Assembly (NCBI GenBank): GCA_039881145.1
Contig: JAYKKI010000014.1
Location: 3,064,001 to 3,128,000, forward strand
DNA from: Druceiella hillmani
Taxonomy: Eukaryota; Arthropoda; Insecta; Lepidoptera; Hepialidae
Length of the DNA: 64,000 nt
Direction of reading: 5' to 3'
Positions within the stretch are counted from its first letter, which is position 1. The number at the start of each line of letters is the position of its first letter. Below are positions 25,527 through 38,569 of the stretch, piece after piece. Position numbers and translations under genes: made by a program. The notes under the pieces are model-generated. The model was not told the DNA's origin and did not search any database. It worked only from the letters and a program-made list of their open reading frames with translations.

Positions 25527-26401
25527 GGTTTACGTCAAGAATAGTTGTAACAGTCTGATATGTAAGTCTTACTATCTTACATATTCTGATATGATCGAAA
25601 GAGTCCAAAAACGATTTATACGTACATTGCAATATCGCTTCAATACACCCAAAATAGACTATTATAATGCATTGTATACATTCAAATACTGTACGAAAGG
25701 CGTATCGAACTCGGAGCAATTGTATTTTATAATATTTGCCATAGTCGTTATGATTGCGCCGATATAGTGAATCAGTTGCAGTTTCGTGTGCCAGGGAGAG
25801 CGACCCGTAGCATCGCACTGTTCCATCTACCTACAGCTCGCACTAATGCTGGTGCTCGTGTACCACTACGCAGGCTTTGTGATGATTACGACGGAAAATT
25901 TCATTCTCTAGATATATTTGCCAGCTCAGTACTTCAATACAAACAGTCAGTTAAACGGATACTATACAACCATTAGTCCTTTGAAAGCATTGACACTACA
26001 TTTTCATTTATTCAAATCGACCTGATATTCTTTTTTTTCTTTTTATTTAATCGATATTATTATAGGTGGGATAGTGATTACTATTAATTCTATTATTGAT
26101 AACTTTTACAGTAAACTTTAAATGAAAGGCTGATTTCAATAATTTCAATAGTTATTGCTTGATTGTTAACAATATTACTTTATTAAAATGTAATTTGATA
26201 TTTTATAAAATTTCTGAATATTTAATGTATCATGGAAATATCTAGAAAAGACTGAGGATATATGTATGCAGAATATTACGTTCATGTGGGAATGTTGGGA
26301 TATAAGTTAACCTTATTGTCAAAAAACTCTTATTTTGTATTTCACTATGACTTGTATCTGTTTTTTCTCCATAGGTGATAAATAAATAAATAAATAAATA
26401 A
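25527..26401 (+). mobile_element. LINE 3' fragment (Jockey/CR1-like RT tail), frameshifted
   Basis: This is the C-terminal part of a non-LTR reverse transcriptase. One frame (to about 25690) reads YYLTYSDMIERVQKRF, the conserved region after the RT palm. A shift to another frame near 25690 gives NICHSRYDCADIV and then NQLQFRVPGRATRS, LFHLPTARTNAG and LDIFASSVLQYKQSVKR before a stop at 25974-25976. A noncoding 3' UTR follows and ends in a (TAAA)n tail at 26378-26401, the usual LINE terminus. The 5' end, including endonuclease and catalytic YxDD, is missing. It is dead by truncation and frameshift. The clade within the Jockey/CR1 superfamily is uncertain. Confidence 0.75.
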
Positions 26402-26619
26402 CCTTATAGAAGTTTCGTTTTCCTTTTAAAGTAAAGGAAACGCGGACAGAAAATAAGCTATTTTTTAATTTTCTTTAGTATCTTCGTTGCATTATTACGG
26501 TAGTCTCCAAAGCAAAGTAACTTGTAATCAAACCCTTATACTCATTGTTAAGGGAATTTTTATTCTCTCGACGTTCTTTACAAATTTCCTTTCACTTGAA
26601 AACATTGAAAGGCCCCAAT

Positions 26620-26900
26620 TGAAACAAGGCAACGCGAGAAGGTCGCCGGTTGACATTGTCAAGAAAGTTAACAGCTCCTCTGAAATAGGACAGTGTCCCT
26701 TTTTATAACGCTCCGTTTCTAACAATGGATGTCGTTATCCTTAATGACCGGACGTTCGCGGTCAAAGTATTATCGCGCAAGTGTGACCGAATTGAGCTTT
26801 AAAGCTGGTCTCCAACACGAGCGGCCGGGAAAAGCTTTGAAGATGTGTTGGGCAGATTTTTATTCACGAATTGCGTCGCAGCCCGACGGTATTAACAATG
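26620..26900. other. Moderately GC-rich unassigned segment
   Basis: This stretch is less AT-rich than its neighbours and carries overlapping frames of 65-77 codons on both strands, none of which I recognise. TTTTTATAACG near 26700 looks like a TATA-type box but no transcript can be supported. Confidence 0.2.
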
Positions 26901-27378
26901 AAATAAAATATTTTATGAAATTATTCATTCTTTTGCCCAGTTTTTTATCATCACTGGTATAAGTGCAATGTTGATTGGATTAGGCATCTGTTAAGATTTT
27001 TTATGGGTTCTCGTTTACATTGTTTACATTCTATTTTTCGTATACATCTCAAAGTAAATATTATGAGTTACAGCTTGTGACTAAACCTTATTTCATATAT
27101 TATAATTACCGATATACAAATGAATATTTCGTATTATCGATATCAATAAAATATAATTGCTTTGACGAAATAAACAACAGAAAAACTAATAGACTTTTTT
27201 TAATTTAATAATCTTACGTACCAATTAATTAACTTTCTTGTTATACGTTAAGTTTCATACACCATTCTCTCAAAGAATAAAGAATATTGGAATGATTCAG
27301 TTTCCAGCCAACTGGAATGTCAGAAAAATTTCATACCTCTTAAAAACAATAAAGTTATATAATAAGAAAGATAGCAGT

Positions 27379-27402
27379 ATAAAGGTAGATATCTACCTTT
27401 AT
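27379..27402. repeat. 24-bp perfect palindrome
   Basis: The half-site ATAAAGGTAGAT is followed directly by its exact reverse complement, with no spacer. It may be a protein-binding palindrome or simply chance; nothing in the flanks helps. Confidence 0.6.
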
Positions 27403-27904
27403 TTCGCTATGTTAGAATTTTGGTACCATCATGTATTCCACGTTACTAAGGAAACTATAATGAATCTAGTAATATCTTAAACATCAAAATCTATAAAGTA
27501 GCTTATATTTTATGATTTTTTAAAAAGTTCTAATACATACTCAAATACGAATAAACTGAAAATTATTATCTTTCTTTGCTCCACAATCAAGTAAATAACG
27601 GAAGGCTAAGCGTACAAAGAAAGAAAAATGTTAAAATGTTAAATATATTAATCACGCTATATTATAAATATAACCTAAATTATATAAAATAACAGTCATA
27701 TGTACGTACATAGCAAAACATATTCATTACGTACGTAAATTTGCGCCGTTATTTATCACACGTTCATTCCGGCAAGAAAAATATATGTAAATAATTCTGC
27801 CATATCGTCAAATAAATTTGCGTTGGATAAATTTGACTTATTAGGAAAATAACGTAAAAAGCATAAAATTAGTATCCTACCCACAGGATAATACCATAAT
27901 CAAT

Positions 27905-29320
27905 TAAAAAATTGGATAACATAAAAATGTCCGTTCTATCAATTTTCTATATTCGATTAAAAGGTAAAAAACGGTAGTCAGTTTTCGATAATCCCATAAG
28001 ATACGGTATGAGTACCTTGTGATATCGGTTGTACCATAGGTTAAGAAATGTTTTGGTCCGGAATTGTCATCACTGGTTGCACCTTGTGGGGTAACCACGA
28101 TTTCGGCGTTGTTGAAATTAATATTCCACGCACTTAAAAAGACATGAGTTAAGTTAGAATAACAATAGTAACCACAATCATAATACAAAGAGACAACTTG
28201 TTTAATTGTATCGTCTGTTACGTTCTTGTGTGCATTGTATAATAGCAAGACCGAAAAAATCTGTTAACATGACTAGATGATAACAGAGCTTCCATTCTTT
28301 GAATGTAGTCATATATTGTACTAAACCGTATAAAATGGAAGGTAATTCGGTTTTAATTGCCTCCTAAGTTATGGCATTAGTTAACCTATATCTTGTTGCA
28401 TTATTTGTATCATGGATTGCGATATTTTCAAAACTGACATTTTAATAATTGGTTGTATGTTGTGTTGCGACATTGGTTGCTGCATAATTAAAGACATAAT
28501 TTGTGTTGGAATAATGACAGTAACCGTAATCATATTACAAAGAGGCAACTTGTTTAATTGTATCGTATGTTGCGTTCTTGAGTGCATGGTATCACAACGA
28601 GTCCGAAAAAAATATGTTAACATGACTAGATGATAACAGATCTTCCATTGTTTGAATTCACTACATCGCACTAAACCGTATAAAATGGCAGGTAATTCGG
28701 CTTTAATTGCCCCATAAGTTATGGCATTAGTTAACCTATATCTTGTTGCATTATTTGTATAATTGGTTGCGACATTTTCCAAACTAAAATTCTTGTAATT
28801 GGTAGTATGTTGCGTTGCGACATTGATTGCGGCATAATTGAAGACATAATTTAAGTTGGAATAATGATAGTAATAGTAATTATAGTACAAAGAGACAATT
28901 TTTTTAGTTGTATCGCCTGTTGCTTCCTTGGATGTGACATTGTTGGAATTAATATTCCATGTATGTTATGTAATATCATAACGAGACCGAAAAAAGTTGG
29001 GTTAACATGACCTTAGATCCATCTTTCATCCAGAGCTTCCGTACTTTGAATTGGCTATATTGCACTCAGAAGTATAAAATAGCAAGTAATTCGGTTTTGA
29101 TTTCTTTATAAGTTATGGCATTAGATAACCAGAATCTTGTAGCATTATTTGAGTCATATATTATGACATTTCATAACCTGAAATTTTCATCACCGATTGT
29201 ATTTTGTGTTACGACCTTGATTGCAGCATAATTAAAATTAATATTCGACGCACTTAAAAAGACGTAACAGAAGTTAGAATAAAAATAATAACCGCAATCA
29301 TAACACAAAGAGACACATTT
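27905..29320. repeat. Diverged satellite, about four units of about 350 bp
   Basis: Blocks recur in the same order: GTTAACATGACTAGATGATA (28263, 28616, altered near 29000), CGTATAAAATGG.AGGTAATT, AAGTTATGGCATTAG (ending 28380, 28730, 29124), CTTGTTGCATTATTTG and ACAAAGAGACAACTTG. Spacings are 350-353 bp between units 2 and 3 and about 394 bp to unit 4, which has an insertion. Unit 1 and unit 4 share ATTAATATTC.ACGCACTTA, which is absent from units 2 and 3, hinting at a higher-order pattern. Minus-strand frames of 114 and 169 codons cross units but are not conserved between them, so I treat the array as noncoding satellite DNA. Confidence 0.8.
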
Positions 29321-29329
29321 ATTGTGTAA

Positions 29330-32100
29330 AATATTATAAACTGTAAATTACGCAATGTTATTAGTGTAATATCTAAATAAATATAGCTGCTGGTATTCAA
29401 ATAGAGAATATTTCAATTTGGCGAAATAAATTATATTAGTCATTGTTAGTTTTAATTTATAATCAAGGTATAAAGCAAAAAAATATTGAGTATAATTTAA
29501 TCGTTTTCCCTACCGTTCACTTTCTGTCTATTATTAAAACTTTACATAAACACACATAAAATTACAAAAGAAAATACGTAAAATAAATAATATAATTTAG
29601 TAAAAGTATGTCTAGTAAATATCGTTAAGTTCTATTTAACATTTTATTTAAGATAGTCAGTTAATTTTACGTAAAGGGAATTATCAAATTTAACTCTATC
29701 AAAATTATGACTAACAGTTGTTCATATGTATGTTTAATGGGTTCAGTTTCAAACTAAATCGTACTAAAAAATATTATATATTACCATTATTATCATTATT
29801 ATATATTAGCATTATTATCACATTAGCATTATTATATAGTTCTCCCCGCGTATGCTGTATTATTTATTATCTTTTATTTAAGCTTGTTACTACCAATTCT
29901 CGTAATTTTTAATTTGAAAAATAAGTGCTGTTTTTGCAATTAAACAAAAATTTATCAAACATTTACATCCGAAGTAACAATCAATTACAAAGGAAAGTGT
30001 CCCGAAACAAATCATACAACACCAAAATTATACAAGAATCTAAACTGTCAAACAACATGACTATAGCAATGAGGATGATAATACGACAGCTGTCTTTCTA
30101 CTGCATGCGCGTGACATACATGCACCCCTTTGGCACCGAACTTATCAGTAATTTCTAGCACTTTTGACATAATTGCTATCGACTGAAAACTTCTGCAAAA
30201 TTCATACACTATTATAGAACTATGATATATTACTAAAGATATATTTCACAAACACTTTATTTTTTAATGAATAAACGCACAATTTAATAATGGTAAATAA
30301 TATTAAAAGAAAAAAAATTTATAGCAATAAAATTAACTGTTCATCAACTAAAGATTAGATTATCTATAATTATTTGAGTCAGATCAAATGAAAAACTGTT
30401 ATATTTACAAAAATTAATGATGTCTCATTTTAATAAAATAAAATGAAATGTTTAAGGCAATAATTTAGAAGACAGACATTAAGAAGACAGTCGGTTATAA
30501 CTAAATAGCACCCAATATTCTTTAGCATTCAGCAACGCTTAAATCTCACAACCAGTTACAGATAACAGCTCTATATACAATAAAGCTACTGATAAGTTAG
30601 TTTATATAAAGGCGCCTTTACTGTAGATATGATTAAAGTGATTCGCCAAAGATGGTTAGTTCGACTTAGATTAATACGCAGTAATTTACGAAAGTAGGTA
30701 GGGTAGGCGCAAAATCTTACCTCGTGTCATTACGGCCGATAGTTCAAGCGGATATCGGAAATTGAATCTAGGCCATTCTCTAATGCTGAGAAATATTGTA
30801 TCTAAAATATGGCATGGAAAATCAATGTAGATGAAAAGGCCAGGATGTGGGAAAATCTATCATAGAAGATTAACAGGCAGAAATATGAGAATACCTAGTG
30901 AGTCACCAGATATAAGAATTTAACCTCTCTTTATTCATCCAAAATTATATTATTCGATCGATGTATTTGAATAATTAATTGTTTCGATTCGTTCAATATT
31001 AATACCTATTTTTGCAAATATAATAATTTTAAATTAGGTAGATACCAAAATTTACCAAGAAACTTTTTCTTTAGTTTATACTTTCCTTTCCGTATTTAAT
31101 TAAGAAAATGGGACATTTTAATCAAACTGCTTAGAGTATATTAAGATTAAATATCTTTTTGGAGACGTTTTGTGGGATTGTGCAGGCATGTTATTTAGTT
31201 GAGTTGAGAACTTGGAAATTAATATATCCATGATAAATGAGTTGAAAATTCTTGGAAATGTTTTCAAACCATTGCAGCAAAAATGAGAATAAGTCGAAAG
31301 GTACGTAGTAAATTATGAGCACAAGGGTAAAGAACTGGAGTCTGGATTAGAATATGGAATAAGGTAAAATAATGTAAAAACACTTCTAGTTTAAATTTTG
31401 ATATTAAACATAGATCAAAAAGTGAAAAATTTGATTTCCTCCTTTAAAGATTTACAAGAAATAAGTACGTTCTAGTTTCAGCCTTCATCTGCCATGTTTC
31501 CAATGTTAATTTTGTCATCCAAAGAATAACATTTCCACTGACTAAATTATATAATTTGATTACCATCCAATGCAAAATTCTAAAATGCTTAAATCTGTGT
31601 TTGCAGAATGGCAGAGGTCTTCAAAATATACTGTAATTATTGATAGTTGTATTAAAAAAATTATCCCAATATATTAATAAAAATAATATCTCAAAATATA
31701 AATAATAATATAATACTCAGGAATTCCTGTTGACTAGAATAGTACATGAATTTCATATTACACGTAAAATAAAATTTAAACCCTTTTGAAATGTACAACA
31801 ACAACAGCCGTTTGCCAATTAATTCTAAAATAGTTTATATAGTCCAAAGATAGCATTAGACATTACGTGATAATTGTGATCGTTTATGAACTTTTTGCCA
31901 CTAGGGGCGCTGCTTAAACTGGCATAGAAATAAAATGAAATAAATATAAAGTTTCATAAAAAGTAATTTGTTATATTTATTATTTTGTTCGTCTAATAAA
32001 CGAGGCATATTAGCATAGCTGGAAATCGAATAAAAAATGGCACAGGCGTTTCTTTAAACTCTACATTTAAACTCCAACAAATTTAAAGCCACTCCATGTT
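29330..32100. other. AT-rich noncoding DNA with a small (ATT)n patch
   Basis: An imperfect ATT/ATC trinucleotide stretch lies at about 29776-29835. Otherwise I see only AT-rich DNA with short biased frames. A GGGGCGCTGC motif near 31910, similar to one in family A, hints at a decayed repeat. Confidence 0.5.
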
Positions 32101-32116
32101 TGAGCTTGTGTTGCAG

Positions 32117-32166
32117 ATATTTTCGATTTTGAAAAAACTATTTTGAAGACACGAGTAACGCAAAAT
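32117..32166 (+). other. Candidate 50-bp microexon
   Basis: A 50-base segment is bounded on the left by a good acceptor (GCTTGTGTTGCAG ending 32116) and on the right by a consensus donor (GTAAGTAT from 32167). One of the three frames is open across it (IFDFEKTILKTRVTQN). Consensus splice sites on both sides of so short a segment are uncommon, but chance cannot be excluded without transcript data. The neighbouring 32180-34640 holds frames of up to 99 codons on both strands (32661-33239), none recognised. Confidence 0.2.
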
Positions 32167-34684
32167 GTAAGTATATATTTAAAATTCCTTTACTTCTAGT
32201 TTTAATCAAAGCTTTTATTTTATTTCATAGGAATATCACATATCCAAAGCTATATAAACAAAAGCATTATACCTTCTATTTTAGACAAGATTTGCTTTTC
32301 GCCCCTGTAATTATAAGTAGCGATATTTTTGGTCCTTTTATTTCAGTAAAGCCTTAAATGCCACGAAACTAAATACTGTACTTACATTACATACAAAAAT
32401 AGTTTTGTTCATTTTCCGTACATTAAAATAATAACATTAATTACACAAAGAAATGACAGAACACAAGCTTACATATTGGGCAAAACTGTACGTAAACAAA
32501 TCAATTAAAACAACTTTCAGTTTCCTCGGGTACCATGCCAATACCAACAACTAATTATCTGACGAGACATCATTTCTCCAAAATAAAAATGTAGTGACAT
32601 TTTTCAATCACTTTAACATCAAACTCACAACTAATAAAAAAAACAAGAGCCAAATCTCACTTGAGAAACATGCAGTCTGCCGAACGTCGCATCCACCGCT
32701 TTTACATTCGGTTGAATCGCTTCCGTCCATACATCGGAATGCATATTTGCGTACATTGTCATAAAATGTGTATATCGCAACAGTTTTATGAGTCGCCATA
32801 TAAAATACGTCTAGTAATATTCCGTCGTGCGCAGCCTGCGCTACTTTTATATGACTTCATTTTATCACCGCGCAATGTAAAATTCGTCAATTGTCAGGCA
32901 CCAAGAAGTTTTAGAATGTACCTATTATATACGACGCTGGTATATAGATATAAAGTTTGATGGGATATCCTTCGGAGTAGACAGGGCTGGATCGACGTTA
33001 ATAAAGGAAGCTAGTATATCCCCCACATTGTGTCTGTGCGTAGTTGGGTCTCGGAATGCATTTTCCATAAATCTTCCAGAATTACGAGCGGGTCCTGCAG
33101 GATATATCAACTTAAATCTTACGAAGCCGACGAAAGTTTTAAATTGAAATTTGCAACTTTATACCACGGTGAAAATGTTAATATCTTAGCGATGATATGT
33201 GGGAACTTGGTGTTGGTTGCCGGTTTTAGCCATTCGTAGATTTAGTTTTAAACTAACTTCTTCATTTGTGGACACCGCTTACGTTATCTAACTCAAAAGT
33301 GTAATTTCATTTATAGGTTCATATCTACATTAAGTTACATTCATTTCAGTTATAACTTGCTTGCTTCTAATTACTTTATATCTTTGCTCTTTTGTGAAAT
33401 GTCTGCAAAGTAGTAGACCTCTTAAATACATTTAAAGAAAGTAGAATATGCCCTTGAAAAGTCGGACTTGGTTTATATATATTGACGGTACTAGCAATTA
33501 TATATGGCTCTTGCTCGATCAGCCGAGAAAACTGATAGTATATATCAGTTGTATATAGTTTGTTCGTTTTATTTTTCAAGATAAGTTACGGGCCAATGTG
33601 CAATCGTTTATTCATATTTTTCTTGCAACCATGTGTGTGTATTGTTTAAATTGTTATGAATACAAAGTATTAATATTTAACTTTATACTTACCATCATTC
33701 TTTGCTTTTGTAATGTAGTAGCTGTGCTCTACGATTTTGCCCATGCAGAATTATATTAAATATACTGCACCCTTCCTCCCTCCCCAATCACTAAACGCAT
33801 CCATTTTATTCACCAAACGATGTTAATCGTCGCGATCGGAAGATATATTACAAGTATACTCAGTATGGTTAGACAATTAATAAAACAGGCTGTCTCTACC
33901 TTGCAAGGTTTTAGCAGTATGTCCTAAGTTATGTTCTTCCTCTATAAATTATGTGATGGTATAAATTTTTTCAAATCGCAGAATTTCTAATACAAAAAAA
34001 ATGTTTAAATCGAATTTTAGTTCCATATATTAGTGCAAACAAACCAGTATGTTTTCCACTTCACATAACATAGATCCCACCTGTATTCCTTAGTCATATA
34101 CAATATTTCTAAATAATGACCTCACTACAGCCTAGTGCTGCTTTCATTACTGTTGATAAGTTATCTCAGTGACGAGATATGCAGATTTTTATAAATATTT
34201 TCATCCAGATAAGTAAATATTGATATGAATAGCATTAATATTTCAAAATTGTAAGAAGAAATAGCCAATCAATTTTATATTTCAATATCTAAAATTATTT
34301 CTTTTACTGTAAATGAATCGAATGACCAGTTCATAGGAAAAAAAAATTTAATTTTTATAATAAACCATTCAAAATATTATTTAGATTGGAATGTTTTGAA
34401 TAGTGATTGATTCTGTTTCAATCTAATTTGACTATTATAATCATGAAACGTGTAACTTGTATTCATCCTTCTTTTATTCATCCTCAATTTGGAAATAAAT
34501 ACTTCTTGCATGTTAATCTGGAAAATTAATATATTTTAAGGGATGTTGTTATATTGAATATTATTTTCCTATATTTATCACAAAAACTAATTCAGGCTAT
34601 CGCAATATGTTATATTTCTTCAATCTCTTGTATTTTTTTTCCATTTAGATTTTTAATTATATTTTTTTCCATTTAGAATTTAAT

Positions 34685-35760
34685 ACAAATCTATACGCAC
34701 TCGAACCTCCATTCCTTATCAAGAACCATCGACATCCTTAATCGAGATCTCGCTTCAATTGGTCAGTGAGCTCATGAAATGGGCCTTTTGGTTAACCCAA
34801 GTAAGTCACAAGCTACCATCATCGGTAGTCAAGGACTGATTTCTGAAGTAAACCTACTTAGTTTACCGAAATTAGTGCTAAATAGTACAATAATACCATA
34901 CACTTCAACAGTTAAAAACCTGGGCCTACTGATCGATCAAAATCGTAATTGGCGGCCTCAAGAAAATGTTAGTCGTCGTGTTTTCAACAGGATACACTCT
35001 TTGAAACGTCTTCAAAATTGTCTACTGACTAAAACGAAAATCTATCTTTGTCAAACACTTTTATTACCATTAATCGAATATGGAGACATGTGCTATCCTG
35101 ATCTTAATGAAGAATATTTGTGCAAGTTGGAACGTCTTCAAAATTTATGCATTCGGTATATCTTCGGCCTCAGAAAATATGATCACATTTCTGAACACAG
35201 GTTACTTCTCAAATGGCTGAAGATCCGTGATCGACGCCAACTTCACATATTTACACTTCTTTTTAACATATTAAAAAATCCTCATAGCCCAAATTATCTT
35301 AGTGGAAAATTTAAAGATTTGTCTGCTCACGGCTTTGGGCAGCGATCTGAAAGTTCACACACCCTACTTATTCCTAAATATACCTCCACCACTTACGAAA
35401 AATCCTTCACTGTCCAATCAGCAAAAATTTGGAATCACCTGGATCCTGACATTAGGAAAATCACGTCTCTAAATATTTTCAAAGACCGAGTGAAAAAGTC
35501 CTGACTCTCCTGAAACCTTTTCCTTTGTGTCCTTGCCCTTGCCTGTCTATCCCATCCCAAATCATGTCAATATTTTGTTTTGTTTTTTAATTTACTTTTG
35601 TATTTTTTTTTATCTAATGTGCTATGAAGAATTTTCATTGTAAAATCTATTACAGTCTACCAACTAAATTTCAGTACAAATTGTTATGGTTGACTGGAAG
35701 AGATTGCTCATTTAGCAATAAGTCCGCCATATATGCTGTACATAAAGTTAATAAATAATT
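34685..35760 (+). mobile_element. 5'-truncated LINE with 3' UTR
   Basis: The element begins abruptly inside RT homology (IQIYTHSNL..., the region after the catalytic motif), continues through the long frame at 34779-35504, and has a 255-base 3' UTR. The UTR carries a hairpin ATTGCT-CATTT-AGCAAT at 35703-35719, followed by AAGTCCGCC, a conserved-looking LINE 3' feature I have seen in other insect elements. It ends in TTAATAAATAA. I could not find a convincing target-site duplication. Just upstream, a TTTTTTTCCATTTAGA motif is duplicated (34637-34676). Confidence 0.75.
34779..35504 (+). pseudogene. LINE reverse transcriptase C-terminal region
   Basis: This 241-residue open frame is the longest clear protein homology in the window. 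It starts at GLLVNPSKSQATIIGS, the region just after the RT catalytic motif, then shows VKNLGLLIDQNRNW, LCQTLLLPLIEYGDMCY, LERLQNLCIRYIFGLRKYDH and SFTVQSAKIWNHLDPDIR, ordered as in Jockey/CR1-superfamily LINE proteins, and ends at a natural-looking stop after FKDRVKKS. The Met is not the true start: the homology continues 30 residues upstream in the same frame past one in-frame TGA (34767). The endonuclease and the RT fingers and palm with YxDD are absent, so the copy cannot make a working enzyme. Confidence 0.8.
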
Positions 35761-35975
35761 AGCGGTTAATTTAAAATATTGATTTTCTGAAACCTAATCA
35801 GGCGTTTTCGACGTGTAATGAAAATGAATACATTCATATACACCTACATACATACATGCATGCATTTTATTTATATATGTATATATACACACGGCCATAT
35901 TATTAACATATCCCTATCATGACTTCCTGCACATTCTCACCTGCCTACTTACTCAATATCATAATAGTTTCATGC

Positions 35976-35979
<4 letters not shown>

Positions 35980-36071
<92 letters not shown>

Positions 36072-36088
36072 GTATATATATATATCTA
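35980..36088. repeat. (TA)n microsatellite
   Basis: A long TA run with a few G interruptions near its right end. The Ile-Tyr repeat frames here are artefacts of the repeat. Confidence 0.95.
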
Positions 36089-36441
36089 TATTTTACTTAC
36101 CTACTAATAATTCAGTTATTTCATGCTTTTATATATTCCTGTACATGCTTACTTACGCACCTACCTGTACAAATTTATCCACTAACTTACCTGTCTCCAA
36201 GTCCTTCTTTACGGATCTAAAGTCCGTTTTCGACAACCTTTATTCTCTCTAGTTTTTCTCTTTTCTGCGTACGTAATGAATGTATGCTGCGTATGTAATG
36301 AAAAATTTTACTGAACAGTGAGAGCCAGTCAAAAGTTACTCGATTAATCTAAAAACTATGGCTTTTTTAGTTTGGTCACGTTTGTCGAATGAAACTGGAA
36401 TGTTTACAACTCAAGCTTCTCTCGCGGGAATGACCGGCTGC

Positions 36442-36489
36442 CTGAAAAGTTCAACGCACAGCACCAATACTGTGCGTTGAACTTTTCAG
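36442..36489. repeat. Perfect hairpin, 20-bp arms, 8-base loop
   Basis: CTGAAAAGTTCAACGCACAG is matched exactly by its reverse complement after the loop CACCAATA. A 20-bp perfect stem is unusual outside transposon ends or microRNA-like precursors. The stem has no mismatches or bulges, unlike most animal microRNA precursors, and is short, so a foldback or MITE remnant seems likelier. Confidence 0.85.
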
Positions 36490-36659
36490 AAAATATAAAC
36501 TAGTTATGTTAGCGAAGATTTCCATTGTCTCATATCTTAGTTACTTCATGCCTTTGTATAGTTTTGTGCTTATTTATCTACCATTTTACTTTGGTATTTT
36601 CTAGCTTATGTCAAGACGAGTATGAGTTCAAATTTAATAAATTTTCTTCTCACTACTAA

Positions 36660-37385
36660 AAAGTTCCTGCTATCGTCTTTTGACTCCAACATGAAACCTT
36701 GGCCACCGCATATAACCAAAGACCTCATCAAACTAGTCCTAAAGAATCCAAAGTTGATGAACTTACTGCTGACTTATTGTTGACCTTCCAGTTCCATTAT
36801 TGGACCCTGATTACTATGTGTACTCAAAGTACCCGTCAAGACAATTGAAACAAGCCCCAACTCTATGATATTCTTCGTACCATTGAATTTTTGTTACGCT
36901 TTCCTTTCATTTCGGCTCTATCACCAGGCCTTGGTATAACATAGAAGCAAAATATTCGTTCAAAAAATTAAACGAACTCAAACATGATGAATTTATACAT
37001 CATCATTGAGTAGTTCCGGTCGTCCCCTTCCAGCTTCATTGTTAGACCCTGGTCAGCATTCAATAGAAAAAGTCTCAAGACATGTCAAATGAGCCTAAAC
37101 TTGATGAAAATACTCTTCATCATTGGTGAATTTTGTCCAGCATTAGACTATAGCCACTATTTGTGATTGAAATGCTTATAAAGACAGATCAATGCAGTTA
37201 GCATCAACTTCCTCAATTGAACCTTCTACTCTCATCCATTGAGGAGTTTCTTAGGTTATCTCCGTAGTCAATCATAGACTTGTTTCTATTTATATGGGAT
37301 CTATTCGAAATCTTTTTCTTTCAAATAAAAAAGGAATCATGAAAATCAGTCAACGCGTCTCCGAGTTACGGTTATACATACATTA
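36660..37385. repeat. Dispersed repeat family B, copy 2, modules of about 120 bp
   Basis: Degenerate modules recur about every 120 bases. TTCCAG.TTCATT.TT..ACCCTG is clearest at 36787 and 37028, with weaker copies near 36668, 36908 and 37135. CATTGAGGAGTTTC near 37240 and CTTTCAAATAAAAAAGGAATC near 37317 match the right part of the family B copy at 15.9 kb. It is noncoding. Confidence 0.5.
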
Positions 37386-38569
37386 AAAAATATATACGCG
37401 TCGAATCGTCGAAAAGAACAAAGTTCTTGAGTCAAAAAGGAAAAGGTTCTTATTCTTCATTTTCTGAAGTTGATTAAATATAAGTAGCTGTATTTCTGGT
37501 GAATAAAATATCAAATTAGTGGATCTAAAGTGCACAATGCAAGTATTATCTTCGGAAATCAATTTTGTCGAGATACTGGACAAAATACGCAGTTTTGATG
37601 TGCATAAACCAATTTAAAATTTCGAGCATACTTAAGGAGTAATATAATTAAACGTTAAAAGTAAATACAATTTTAAATTTAGTTAAACCAATACCGAAAC
37701 ACACCACTAACCTCAATAAGAACCCATCTTGAACTTTTTGTTTCAAATATTACATTAACAAAAATAGTATTCAATGAAGTTTTTTATTAGTTTCAATAAT
37801 TGATTATCCCCTCAAATTATTTGGGAGTAAGAAAATGAGGATAATTTATCAACAAAGGAAGAGCGGTCTTTTTAAATGATAATGTCGGAATTATTATATA
37901 TAAAAATAAAGGATATTTTTAGTACTAATTACGTAAAAATAAAGGGTTAATCTATTTCTACTGAACCATTCCTTCTAAGCTATTTTTTTTATTTTGTCAA
38001 CCAAATCTAAAATTTCACCTTTGTGGGCACCGATTTATTTAAAATTAATTATTTTATTAATTAAGTTTAAATGTTTCGATGACACGATTCGATGACGGGG
38101 AATTATAGAAATGTTTCTTTAAATATAACTTTGCAAAATAAAAAACAACTTTACATTCAGAAAAGCTAGAAACGGAAGAAGTTTATAATTTTAATTTTTT
38201 TACGGATTCAATTACATATTTCTTATACTATGTGTAATGCAATGAAATTCTAATGGATGCCATATTTATCTAACTACAATTTAGTGAATAGAACTAATAA
38301 AATATCGTGCAAAATCCATTAGAAGAATTGGTTATTTGTATAATACTCACTAATTTTATGAAACAGAAACTCTCAAAATTATTAGAAGAAGGACTATTTA
38401 AAATGATATTTGAAAACATTTGTTGAGGATTGTTTTTTGGTCACGGTTATATTTGAATATTTCATTCTTTTCTACGCTCCTACATTACTTTTCACCTGAA
38501 CCTTTGTCCGTCTGATCTTCAAAACATTCGAGCTATTTCAAAGTAACAATTATAAGATCACATCACTAG

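Noticed and set aside
28381..28890. 169-codon minus-strand frame as a possible gene, and its 114-codon neighbour at 27904-28248
   Set aside because: They span satellite units, and the corresponding frame is not kept in the other units.
32661..33239. Overlapping 60-99 codon frames on both strands as host exons
   Set aside because: I recognise no family, and the splice signals are not convincing.
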